Source: Parafannyhessea umbonata (GTDB lineage Bacteria > Actinomycetota > Coriobacteriia > Coriobacteriales > Atopobiaceae). From it: a DNA stretch of 64,000 bases. Position numbers and translations under genes: made by a program. The notes under the pieces were generated by a model that had not been told where the DNA came from, made no database searches, and saw only the letters and a program-made list of their open reading frames with translations. Where the stretch lies: positions 124,001-188,000 of the forward strand of contig NZ_JABAGR010000006.1 in assembly GCF_012844235.1 (NCBI RefSeq). The letters run 5' to 3'. Below are positions 36,202-44,223 of this stretch, one piece after another (the stretch's first letter is position 1; every line of letters begins with the position of its first letter).

Positions 36202-37197
36202 CTATGCCTCCGTCTTGGGTTCTGGGTTCGGGGCGGGTGCGTGGCGGTCGAGCCAGCCGCGTACGCACTCGAACACGGCGGCATGGCCGTCCTCCTGCAG
36301 GACCTCGTGCCGCATGCCGTCGAATATCCTGTACGTGACGTCCGTGGAGCCGGCGCGGCGCGCGAGCTCGGCCGAGCGCACGACCCCGCGGCCAAACTCG
36401 CCCACGGGGTCCTCCGCGCCGGCGACGTAGAGCAGCGGGAGGTCGTGCGGGACGCGCTGGGCGCACTCCAGCGTGCAGACCTCGGCCGTGAGCTCCGTGA
36501 GCGTGGCGTAGCCTCCCGCGGAGAACATGAAGCCGCACGCGTCGTCCGCGATGTACGCGTCCACGTTCTCTTGGTTGTGGGACAGCCAGTCGAAGTCCGT
36601 GCGGCGGTTTGGGATGGCCTTCGCGTACGCGCCGTCCGCCATGGCGTGGAGAAGGGCGCTCCTGTGGTCCTGGCCGCGCATGCGCGCTATCGCGAGGGCC
36701 ATGGCGTGGCCTGCACGCGACGTGCGGGGCTCGACGAAGCCGGTGCCGCAGATGACGGCGCCGGAGATCCTGTCGCCGTACGTGGCGGCGTAGTACCTGG
36801 CGACGAAGCTTCCCATGGAGTGGCCGAACACGAAGCACGGCGTGCCGGGCGCGCAGTACGCGGCGGCAAGCGTGCGCAGGCGCTCGACGTCTTCCACCAG
36901 GGCGTCGCTCCCGCCCTGGGCGGGAAGGCACCCCCAGCGCCCTGGCTCGGCGCTCGACCCGTGGCCGATCTGGTTGTGCCCGCAGACGAGGTAGCCGGCG
37001 CCTGCGAGGTAGCGGGCGAACTCGTCGTAGCGCTCGATGTGCTCGGCCATGCCGTGCACGAGCACGACGACGCCCCTGGGGCGCGACTCGCGCGCGGCAT
37101 CGGGGTCGCCTGTGCGCCAGGCGTATCCGCGAATGGTAGATACCCCGTCTGCCGACGCAAACGAGATGGGCGTGCGTGCGACATCGCCCTGTGACAT
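36202..37197 (-). CDS. alpha/beta hydrolase, monoacylglycerol-lipase-like
   Basis: 331-aa serine hydrolase of the Hydrolase_4 (monoacylglycerol lipase/lysophospholipase) group. Oxyanion region VVLVHGMAEHIERYDEFARYL, nucleophile elbow GHSMGS, acid Asp in AGAEDPVGEFG and catalytic His in DGMRHEVLQE are all in order. No signal peptide. It leads an operon with glpK and an M20 peptidase, so glycerol release from mono- or lysolipids is a reasonable inference. GGAGGGAG ribosome site upstream, and TATACT (37238-37233 on the minus strand) is a candidate -10. Confidence 0.88.
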   Translation of the reverse strand: MSQGDVARTPISFASADGVSTIRGYAWRTGDPDAARESRPRGVVVLVHGMAEHIERYDEFARYLAGAGYLVCGHNQIGHGSSAEPGRWGCLPAQGGSDALVEDVERLRTLAAAYCAPGTPCFVFGHSMGSFVARYYAATYGDRISGAVICGTGFVEPRTSRAGHAMALAIARMRGQDHRSALLHAMADGAYAKAIPNRRTDFDWLSHNQENVDAYIADDACGFMFSAGGYATLTELTAEVCTLECAQRVPHDLPLLYVAGAEDPVGEFGRGVVRSAELARRAGSTDVTYRIFDGMRHEVLQEDGHAAVFECVRGWLDRHAPAPNPEPKTEA

Positions 37198-37320
37198 GCG
37201 TTCTCCCTCCGCTCGAAAAAAAGACGAGACAGAGTATATGCGCGCCCCGGCACGCCGCCCGCGGCTCTTACGCCAGACGTCGCGTGCGCTCGACGTGCGG
37301 GCGGCGGGTGCGGCGGCGGG

Positions 37321-38175
37321 TCAGTCGCGGAGCACGGCCCCCGCGGGTTCGGGGGAGGGCTCGAGGGCGCCCTCGAGCTCGAGCGGGGCGTCTGACGCGA
37401 CGACGACGTTGTTGTCCTCCACGTCCGGCTCGTCCGTGGAGCACGGGATGACGTACACGTGGGAGAAGACCTCCCCGAGCGTGCGCGTGACGTCGCGCAG
37501 GAGCCGCGACCTTTCGCCCTCCAGCGCGGACACGACGTTCGCCAGGTAGATCCCGTCCCGCGCGAGGCGGCCCCTCGCGGCGCGGGCGCCCTCGAGCGTG
37601 GCGAGGGAGCGCGTGGGCAGGAGCGCCCCGAAGCAGTCGTTTGCGACCACGTCGTAGCGCGGGAGTCCGGCGTCGCCGTCCAGGAACGCGCGGCCGTCCA
37701 TGTTGAAGGTCCTTATGCGCGAGGAGCTGCCGGGGCTCATCTGGTCGAGGCGTCCCAGCAGGAAGTAGTCGCGCGCGAGCCGCGAGACCGCGGGGTCGAC
37801 CTCGACCACGTCCACGCGGGCGTCCGGGTCGTGCGCCACGAGGTACTTGGGAAACGCGTAGCCGCCCCCGCCGAGCATGAGCACGCGCTGGGGCCGCCGG
37901 CCCATGGCCCCCATGGCGCGCGCGAACAACCGGTGGTATGGGAAGACGAGCTCGCACCAGGAGTCGTCCAGGTAGGTGGCGCTCTGCCACGTGCCGTCCA
38001 CCTCGAGCACGCGGACGGGCGCGCCGGAGGCGTCGTGCACGTCCACGACCTGCGTGGGCCCGAACATGGTGTCGGCGGACGCCACGACGACGCGGTCGTG
38101 CAGCAGCCGTGCGCCGGCGTTTCCCAGCCAGTCCACGAGTGCCCTTGCGATCCTGGCGCGCATGCTCTTCTCCAT
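37321..38175 (-). CDS. spermidine-synthase-like methyltransferase-fold protein
   Basis: 284-aa protein with the polyamine-synthase Rossmann fold. VLMLGGGGYAFPKYL replaces the usual GGGDG motif of true spermidine synthases, DVVEVDP carries the acidic ribose-binding residue, and YDVVANDCFG replaces the D-x-x-D of the active site. The missing acidic residues argue against genuine aminopropyl transfer; such SpeE-like proteins are widespread in actinobacteria with unknown substrates. The C-terminus is a Glu/Pro-rich tail. It is alone, between the lipase operon and a divergent small gene. Confidence 0.75.
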   Translation of the reverse strand: MEKSMRARIARALVDWLGNAGARLLHDRVVVASADTMFGPTQVVDVHDASGAPVRVLEVDGTWQSATYLDDSWCELVFPYHRLFARAMGAMGRRPQRVLMLGGGGYAFPKYLVAHDPDARVDVVEVDPAVSRLARDYFLLGRLDQMSPGSSSRIRTFNMDGRAFLDGDAGLPRYDVVANDCFGALLPTRSLATLEGARAARGRLARDGIYLANVVSALEGERSRLLRDVTRTLGEVFSHVYVIPCSTDEPDVEDNNVVVASDAPLELEGALEPSPEPAGAVLRD

Positions 38176-38332
38176 TCCCCTGTGGTGGACGTTCGTGCGA
38201 TGATGCGTGATGCGACGCTACCACGATAGCGCTTGCGGCATGGCGCGTGGGCGCCGTCTGGCGAGCAAGGTGAATCAAAGCCGGCGAGCCGGGAAGACTG
38301 TGTAGGTGGCGATGCATTGGAAAGGACGACCG

Positions 38333-38608
38333 ATGGCGACAGGACTGCACTGCTCGGATTGCATATTCAGCAGCTTTTCGTACAACGAGGAGTGGGGAAG
38401 GTACCAGGGATCGTGCAGCAGGGGCTACACGCTGGCCGACCCGCACGAGACCCGCGAGCCCGACATGTACTTCGCAAAGAGCCCGCGCGACCTGGTGCCG
38501 CTGACGGACCCTTGGGGGAAGGAGTACCTGCGCACGGATAACATTTGCAAGCAGTTCCTGCGGCCGACCGACCCCGATGCCGCCCGCTACCTGCGCAAGA
38601 AGGACTAG
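38333..38608 (+). CDS. small cysteine-containing protein, unrecognised
   Basis: 91 aa with Cys7-x2-Cys10 near the N-terminus, Cys28 and Cys72, which could make a small metal site or a disulfide-linked fold. No transmembrane segment or signal peptide. The ATG at 38333 has GGAAAGGA upstream. It runs into the macro-domain gene with 2 nt between stop and TTG start, so the two are probably co-expressed. The name of the family, if any, is not known to me. Confidence 0.65.
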   Translation: MATGLHCSDCIFSSFSYNEEWGRYQGSCSRGYTLADPHETREPDMYFAKSPRDLVPLTDPWGKEYLRTDNICKQFLRPTDPDAARYLRKKD

Positions 38609-38610
38609 CC

Positions 38611-39153
38611 TTGCTCTGCGTGGTGCAAGGGTCCGTTGTGGACCAGAAGGCGGACGCCATCGTGAACGCCGCGAACCACACGCTGCTGGGCGGCGGGGGC
38701 GTAGACGGCGCCATCCACCGCGCCGCCGGCCCGGGCCTGCTTAGGGAGTGCCGCACGCTTGGCGGATGCCGCACGGGCGAGGCGAAGGCGACAGGCGCGT
38801 ATGGCATACGCCAGGCGCGCCACGTGATCCACACCGTCGGCCCGGTGTACAGCGCGAGAAGGGCGGACGAGTGCCGGCGGGAGCTTGAGTCCTGCTACCG
38901 CAGCTCGTGTGAGCTGGCGCTGGGGCTGGGTGACGCGTCCATCGCGTTTCCGGCGATATCGTGCGGCGTGTACGGATACCCGCTGGAGGAGGGGCTGGCC
39001 GTGGCGCTCGAGGTGCTGGCGTCGTACGCGCCGCGCTTCCAGCGGGTGGTGCTCGCGCTGTTCAGATCGGGGGAGTATGCCGTGGCGCGCGAGGTGGCGA
39101 CCGGGCTGTATCCCGTGCGGGAGGGTCCGGAGGGGCTCGTCGTCATGGCGTAG
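38611..39153 (+). CDS. macro-domain ADP-ribose-processing protein (YmdB-like)
   Basis: 180-aa macro domain. The ADP-ribose-binding loops are clear: ADAIVNAANHTLLGGGGVDGAIHRAAG (catalytic Asn/Asp region), then CRTGEAKATGAYGI, VIHTVGPVY and AFPAISCGVYGYP. The family hydrolyses O-acetyl-ADP-ribose or removes ADP-ribose from acidic residues. The start is taken as TTG 38611 because AAGAAGGA lies 5 nt upstream, inside the preceding gene; an ATG further upstream would overlap that gene heavily. Confidence 0.88.
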   Translation: MLCVVQGSVVDQKADAIVNAANHTLLGGGGVDGAIHRAAGPGLLRECRTLGGCRTGEAKATGAYGIRQARHVIHTVGPVYSARRADECRRELESCYRSSCELALGLGDASIAFPAISCGVYGYPLEEGLAVALEVLASYAPRFQRVVLALFRSGEYAVAREVATGLYPVREGPEGLVVMA

Positions 39154-39188
39154 CGCCGCGCCCACGGGGCTTGCGCGCCTGCACGCGA

Positions 39189-39220
39189 AACGGGCTCCCG
39201 ACGATTGCCGGGAGCCCGTT
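39189..39220. terminator. bidirectional terminator hairpin between macro gene and mscL
   Basis: AACGGGCTCCCG (39189-39200) and its exact complement (39209-39220) form a 12-bp stem with an 8-nt loop. It lies between the convergent macro-domain and mscL genes. T-runs are absent on both sides. Confidence 0.65.
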
Positions 39221-39254
39221 GCATGACGTGCTTGCGCGCCCGCGTCGCGCGTGC

Positions 39255-39695
39255 CTACGCCTTTGCGCGTGCGCCGCCGGGAATCTCGCCGCCGCAGTGC
39301 GGGCAGCGGGTGGCGCCGGCCTTGACCTCCTCCAGGCAGTGCGGGCACACGGGGGCCGCGGCCTCCTCCTTCTGCTCCTGGGCGTGCGTGAGCTTCGCCG
39401 TGGCCTCGCTCAGCCTGTTGACGCTCTTTACCAGGATGAACACGATGAGCGCCACGATGAGGAAGTTGATGACGGAGCTGATGAACGCGCCGAAGTCGAT
39501 CTTGGTGCCGGGGACCACGAGGCCGGAGATCTCCGTTCCGCCGCCGGTCAGGAACGTGATGAGCGGGTTGATGATGTTGTCCGTGAGCGACGTGACGATG
39601 CCGGTGAACGCGCCGCCGATGATGACGCCGACCGCCATGTCCATCACGTTGCCGCGACTGACGAACTCCTTGAACTCCGTGAAGAACTTGCTCAT
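39255..39695 (-). CDS. mscL: large-conductance mechanosensitive channel with C-terminal zinc ribbon
   Basis: 146-aa MscL that opens on membrane tension to release solutes during osmotic downshock. Helix 1 (NVMDMAVGVIIGGAFTGIV) and helix 2 (FGAFISSVINFLIVALIVFIL) are standard, followed by the usual cytoplasmic helix. Unlike typical MscL, the C-terminus carries two CPHC motifs (Cys117, Cys120, Cys131, Cys134), a zinc ribbon. The gene lies 4 nt after the dtd stop and shares its strand. Confidence 0.96.
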   Translation of the reverse strand: MSKFFTEFKEFVSRGNVMDMAVGVIIGGAFTGIVTSLTDNIINPLITFLTGGGTEISGLVVPGTKIDFGAFISSVINFLIVALIVFILVKSVNRLSEATAKLTHAQEQKEEAAAPVCPHCLEEVKAGATRCPHCGGEIPGGARAKA

Positions 39696-39699
39696 GGGG

Positions 39700-40161
39700 C
39701 TACCTCCTGGGTCTTGACAGCTCGTCCGTGTCGAGCCATATGGTGATGGGGCCGTCGTTTACGAGCGACACCTGCATGTCCGCGCCAAAGACGCCGTGGC
39801 CCACGTGACGGACGTCTTTGGCGGCGAGCTCGAGGAAGCGGCGGTACAGGCGCTCCCCGAGCTCTGGGGGAGCGGCGTCCGTGAACGACGGCCGGTTGCC
39901 GCGCCTGCAGTCCGCATAGAGCGTGAACTGGCTCACCACGAGCACCTCGCCGTCCACCTGCGCCAGCGAGAGGTTCATCTTGCCGTCGCGGTCGTCGAAC
40001 ACCCTGAGGCGGAAGATCTTCTCCCACAGGCGCCGCGCGGTCTGTTCGTCGTCGCCTGGGCCGACGCCCAGAAGGACGAGAAACCCGCGGCCGCAGCTGC
40101 CCGTGACGCCTCCGTCCACGGAGACGCTGGCCGAGCTGACGCGCTGGACGCACGCCCTCAC
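39700..40161 (-). CDS. dtd: D-aminoacyl-tRNA deacylase
   Basis: 153-aa Dtd that hydrolyses D-amino acids from mischarged tRNA. The cross-subunit and active-site motifs SQFTLYADCRRGNRPSF and the N-terminal VRACVQRVSSASV, with a C-terminal GPITIWLDT (standing for the usual GPVT), are present. The start is a GTG that overlaps the TGA of the upstream carboxypeptidase gene (GTGA), so translation is coupled. The frame appears within a much longer open frame, but homology begins only here. Confidence 0.94.
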   Translation of the reverse strand: MRACVQRVSSASVSVDGGVTGSCGRGFLVLLGVGPGDDEQTARRLWEKIFRLRVFDDRDGKMNLSLAQVDGEVLVVSQFTLYADCRRGNRPSFTDAAPPELGERLYRRFLELAAKDVRHVGHGVFGADMQVSLVNDGPITIWLDTDELSRPRR

Positions 40162-42113
40162 GCCTGGTCGCCTTCCTCGGGCTCCGGCATCCTGATGCCG
40201 TAGATGGCGCAGAACTTCTGGAGCAGGTAGTCGGTGTAGTAGGTGGCGTTGAACGGCTCGCCGCACGCGTTCTGGATGAGCTCGGCGGAGTCCTTGGAGC
40301 GGCCGTACTGCCAGATGCGCGTGCGCAGCCACTCGCGCACGGGGGCGAGGTTGCCCTTGGAGAGCCGGCCCTCCCAGTCCATGCCCTCGGCGATCATCTG
40401 GTGGCGCAGCTGCGCGCCGATGGCGCCACCGAGCGCGTAGGTGGGGAAGTAGCCGAAGAGGCCGTCGGCCCAGTGGGAATCCTGCAGGCAGCCGTGGGTG
40501 TCGTCCGGAACGTCGACGCCGAGGTAGTCCTTGTACTTCTGGTTCCAGACCGCGGGCACGTCCTTGGCGGTGATCTGGCCCGAGAAGAGCATCTGCTCTA
40601 TCTCGTAGCGCACGAGCACGTGCAGCGGGTAGGTGAGCTCGTCGGCCTCGGTGCGGACGAGGCTGCCCTCGGCCCTGTTGACCGCGAGGTAGAACTGGTT
40701 TGGCGTGACGCGGCCGAGCTGGCCGCGGAAGTGGCTCGCCATGGTCTTGAGCAGCGGCGCGGCGAACGCGCGGCTGCGGCCGACGTAGTTCTCGAAGAAG
40801 CGGGACTGCGCCTCGTGCATGCCGGCGGAGGTGCCGCCCTTGAGCGATGTGTAGTTGAAGTCCGGGTTCACGCCGCATTCGTACAGCGTGTGGCCGCCCT
40901 CGTGCAGCATCGTGAACACGTTCGAGACGACGTCGTTCTCGTACACGTGCGCGGCGATGATGGCGTAGTTGGTGGTGAGGGCGTCGGAGTAGGGGTGCTC
41001 CGTCGTGGTGACGAACAGGGCGTCGCGGTCGAGCCCCTCGAGGTCGACGAGGTCGCTTGCGAGCGCCCACTGGCGACGCTCGTCGAAGCGGCCCTCGATC
41101 ACGGAGCGGTCGGGCTGCCAGCCGCGGCGGCGGATCTCTGCGAACAGCGGCACGACGATGCCTCTGACCTGGCCGAAGAACTCGTCGTAGAACGTGCGGT
41201 CGCAGCCGTGCTCGAAGTTGTCGAGCCAGACGTCGTACGGGTCGGCGTCCGCGTTGCGGTAGCGGGCGATCTTGACCATGGCCTGGACGATCCTGTCGAG
41301 GTAGGGCTCGAACGACGCGAAGTCGTTCGTGGCCTTCGCCCTCTGCCAGACGCTGTCGGACTTGGCCAGGAGGCGCGTGAAGTCCATCTGGACGTCGTCT
41401 GGAACGTCGACCATCTGCGCGCGGTCGCGGCGCAGGATCTTGACCTGGGCCTTCTGGGTGTCGGTCAGGATGTCCGGCATGGAGTTGAGACGCTCGAGCA
41501 TGGCGCCGGTCTCCGGGTTGCAGACGAGCTCCTTGTCTTCCTGCTCGAGGATGGCCTGGGCCTCGCCGCGGTCGGTCACGGCCTTCGCGGGGTCGATGGA
41601 CGGGCCGTAGCACGAGATGCCGATGCGCGCGTAGCGGTGCGCGTACAGGTGACGCTCGAGGTCGTTGAGGGAGGCGATGTCCTCCTTGGGGTTGCTGATG
41701 GCGGCGGGCGCCGGCTTGCGCGGCACGCCCATGGCCTCGCGTCCGTCAGCCGGCCTTGGCCGGTTGGGCGCGGCCGCGTGGGGCGCCTCCTCGCTGGCGG
41801 CAGGCTCCGGCGCCGCCTTCGCGACCTCCTGGCGGTACATCTGCTCCACGGCGTCCGCCGGCTCGACCGACTCCGGGGCGGGTGCCGGGGCGTGCTCCGG
41901 AGCCTCTGCCGCGGGCGCGTGCCTTGCCTCGTCCAGGTTGGGGCCGCGCTCTATCGTGAGGTCGCCGTCGCCGACGGGCTCGCCCTCCACAACCGGTGCG
42001 GGATCCTCGAACCTGTCGGCCGCGTGGGCGAAGATGCTCAGGAACGAGGGCACTGCGCCGGTGGACGCGGCTTTTCTCGCCTCTGGCCTGCGCTTGGAAT
42101 CATCTGAGGGCAT
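40158..42113 (-). CDS. M32 carboxypeptidase with long N-terminal extension
   Basis: 651-aa zinc carboxypeptidase of the M32 (Taq) family, which trims C-terminal residues from peptides. Zinc motif HEGGH is at 404-408, with GMHEAQSRFFEN as the following Glu ligand region. Family members are about 500 aa; the extra 160 residues at the N-terminus are Ala/Pro/Glu-rich and look disordered. The domain itself begins about LNDLERHLYAHRYARIG. ATG 42113 is supported by AAGGAG. It overlaps dtd by 4 nt. Confidence 0.93.
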   Translation of the reverse strand: MPSDDSKRRPEARKAASTGAVPSFLSIFAHAADRFEDPAPVVEGEPVGDGDLTIERGPNLDEARHAPAAEAPEHAPAPAPESVEPADAVEQMYRQEVAKAAPEPAASEEAPHAAAPNRPRPADGREAMGVPRKPAPAAISNPKEDIASLNDLERHLYAHRYARIGISCYGPSIDPAKAVTDRGEAQAILEQEDKELVCNPETGAMLERLNSMPDILTDTQKAQVKILRRDRAQMVDVPDDVQMDFTRLLAKSDSVWQRAKATNDFASFEPYLDRIVQAMVKIARYRNADADPYDVWLDNFEHGCDRTFYDEFFGQVRGIVVPLFAEIRRRGWQPDRSVIEGRFDERRQWALASDLVDLEGLDRDALFVTTTEHPYSDALTTNYAIIAAHVYENDVVSNVFTMLHEGGHTLYECGVNPDFNYTSLKGGTSAGMHEAQSRFFENYVGRSRAFAAPLLKTMASHFRGQLGRVTPNQFYLAVNRAEGSLVRTEADELTYPLHVLVRYEIEQMLFSGQITAKDVPAVWNQKYKDYLGVDVPDDTHGCLQDSHWADGLFGYFPTYALGGAIGAQLRHQMIAEGMDWEGRLSKGNLAPVREWLRTRIWQYGRSKDSAELIQNACGEPFNATYYTDYLLQKFCAIYGIRMPEPEEGDQA

Positions 42114-42424
42114 GTTCTTCTCCTTGCCTGCCCTGCCATGGCCGGCGTGTAGGCCGACGGTGGGCGGGGCTGCGGAATTCGTGCTACTGATGCACAAGTC
42201 TAGCGTGATTGGGAGGTTTGCGGGGGCGTGGCCACGCGCGATTTGGTGCGTTGACGCGTGCGGGGCGCCGTGCGGCGCGGGAGGTCTGCTCGCCCGTCGA
42301 CCGTGTGCGCTCCCGGGCGGACACGTTGCGGGGTTCTGGGCTTTCGGGCGGCCGACTTGAACGATACTCTTAGGTATTTGGAACACGTTGTCCGTCCCGG
42401 CGCGTGCCGGGGAGAGGAGCCCTT

Positions 42425-43375
42425 ATGAGTTGCGTGCTGGGTATCGACATTGGCGGAACGAGCATCAAGGCGGGGCTGTTTACGCCGGAGGGCAAGCTCG
42501 TGGAGGTGAAGAAGATCCCGACCGGTGCCATCGACGACGAGAAGGCGTTCGCGGAGGTGTGCGAGGGGCTGAGCTCGCTCGTGGTTGGCGCGGGGTTTCT
42601 TCCGGACGACGTGACGGCCGTGGGGCTGGACATCCCGGGACCCGTGGACGACAGCGGCCGCGTGGGCATGCTGCCGAACATCAGGCTCGACCCCGACGGG
42701 CTGAAGACCGCGATCAAGCACGAGTTTGGCAACGCCACCCTCGCCTTCGTGAACGACGCGAACGCCGCGGCGCTGGGCGAGCTGTGGCAGGGGTCGGCGC
42801 GCGACCTTTCGAGCTTTGTGATGGTGACGCTGGGCACCGGCGTGGGCGGCGGCGTCGTGACCGGTGGAAAGCTGGTGTCTGGCGCGTTTGGCGCCGGCGG
42901 CGAGATCGGCCACATCACCGTGAACGCGGGGGAGACCCGCGTGTGCGGCTGCGGGCGCAGGGGCTGCCTGGAGCAGTACGCGTCCGCGACGGGCATCGTC
43001 TGGCTGTACCAGCAGGCATGCAAGGCAGACGGCGGCGAGCACCCGAAGCCGGAGCACGCGACGGACACGATCACGGTCTTCAACGCGTGCCGCGACGGCG
43101 ACGCGTGCGCCGAACGCGCCATCGACCAGATGTGCGACACGCTGGGCCTTGCGCTTGCGCAGATAAGCTGCGTGATCGATCCGGCGGCGTACCTGATTGG
43201 CGGCGGCGTGGCCGGTGGCTTCGACCTGTTTGCGGAGAGGCTCGCGGCCTCGTTCAGGTCGCACTGCCTTTCGACCAGCGCGAGCGCGCGCATCCTGCCG
43301 TGCAGCCTCGGCAACGAGGCCGGCATGTACGGCGTCGCGTACGCGGCACTGCAGGAGGCCGCGAAGGGCGAGTAG
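42425..43375 (+). CDS. glcK: ROK-family glucokinase
   Basis: 316-aa ROK sugar kinase. N-terminal ATP motif GIDIGGTSIKAGLF, catalytic FVNDANAAALGE and the ROK signature around TGVGGGVV...GEIGHITV are followed by the zinc-binding CGCGRRGCLEQYASA (His and three Cys). Glucokinase is most likely; ROK kinases for other hexoses or N-acetyl sugars are possible. Start ATG 42425 has a GGGGAGAGGAG ribosome site. Confidence 0.9.
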   Translation: MSCVLGIDIGGTSIKAGLFTPEGKLVEVKKIPTGAIDDEKAFAEVCEGLSSLVVGAGFLPDDVTAVGLDIPGPVDDSGRVGMLPNIRLDPDGLKTAIKHEFGNATLAFVNDANAAALGELWQGSARDLSSFVMVTLGTGVGGGVVTGGKLVSGAFGAGGEIGHITVNAGETRVCGCGRRGCLEQYASATGIVWLYQQACKADGGEHPKPEHATDTITVFNACRDGDACAERAIDQMCDTLGLALAQISCVIDPAAYLIGGGVAGGFDLFAERLAASFRSHCLSTSASARILPCSLGNEAGMYGVAYAALQEAAKGE

Positions 43376-43566
43376 CGCCAGGGCAAGGAGGCTGGGCGGG
43401 AAGCGCGGGGCCGCGTCCTTCTCGCCCGCGGCGGTGGCGGCGGACGGAAATGTCCACGAATACATGAGCAGCAAACTTTTGCTTCTTTTATGACGTTCGC
43501 CACCGTTTACGCGGATACAATTGGATTTAAGAGTGTTGGTAACCGGCTTTGCCAAAGGAGACTGTC

Positions 43567-44019
43567 ATGGCAGATTACGTTAAGTCGTCCCACGTGTTTC
43601 TTGACAACCCTGCGAAGAACGTAGACGAGGCTCTTGAGTTCCTCTCGAAGAAGATGGTCGAGCTTGGCTACGCCGACGACGAGAAGACAGTGCTGGACGC
43701 CTTCAAGGCTCGCGAGTCCGAGGGCACCACGGGCATGATGGACGGCTTTGCCATTCCGCATGCGACGAGCGATGCCATCAAGCAGACGGCCGTCCTGCTG
43801 GTGAAGTTTGCCGGCGACATCGAGTGGGAGTCGATGGACAAGAAGCCCATCAAGGTCGCCATTGCGATTTGCACCCCGCGTGAGGAGAAGGGCACGACGC
43901 ACCTGCAGCTACTGAGCGAGGTTGCCATCATGCTGACGAAGGAGTCGTTCCGCAGCGACCTTCTGAACTGCGACGATTCTGAGAAGCTCGCCGCGATTGT
44001 CGAGGGCTGCTTCAAGTAG
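43567..44019 (+). CDS. PTS fructose/mannitol-type EIIA protein
   Basis: 150-aa phosphotransferase EIIA domain. The phosphorylated His lies in GFAIPHATS, and the EIIA-2 fold runs VLLVKFAGDIEWESMDKKPIKVAIAICTP to the C-terminus. The gene stands alone, without EIIB or EIIC next to it, so it may donate to a distant EII or regulate, as PtsN does. The ATG at 43567 follows AAAGGAG. A GATACAAT at 43514-43521 is a candidate -10. About 1.07 kb of repeat-bearing non-coding DNA follows. Confidence 0.92.
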   Translation: MADYVKSSHVFLDNPAKNVDEALEFLSKKMVELGYADDEKTVLDAFKARESEGTTGMMDGFAIPHATSDAIKQTAVLLVKFAGDIEWESMDKKPIKVAIAICTPREEKGTTHLQLLSEVAIMLTKESFRSDLLNCDDSEKLAAIVEGCFK

Positions 44020-44182
44020 GGGCGTGCTGGGCGCCGGTGGCGTGCGCTGCGGGCGACCTGGGGTTGCGCGAATGTGATGCGGGGCTCGGCTTTGTTGGCC
44101 GGTCCCCGTTTGCGTGGCGGGCGCGGGCGGCGTGCGGGTGCGATGGCGCGTGGCGCTGCGGGCGGTGGCGCCGGTGCGTGGC

Positions 44183-44219
44183 GCTGGCGGCGCTGGTGCG
44201 TGGTGCCGGCGCCGCCAGC
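44183..44219 (+). terminator. 11-bp hairpin at the left border of the repeat array
   Basis: GCTGGCGGCGC (44183-44193) and its exact complement (44209-44219) enclose a 15-nt loop. It stands between the EIIA gene and the first dyad unit and may end EIIA transcription; no T-run. Confidence 0.45.
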
Positions 44220-44223
44220 CGCC

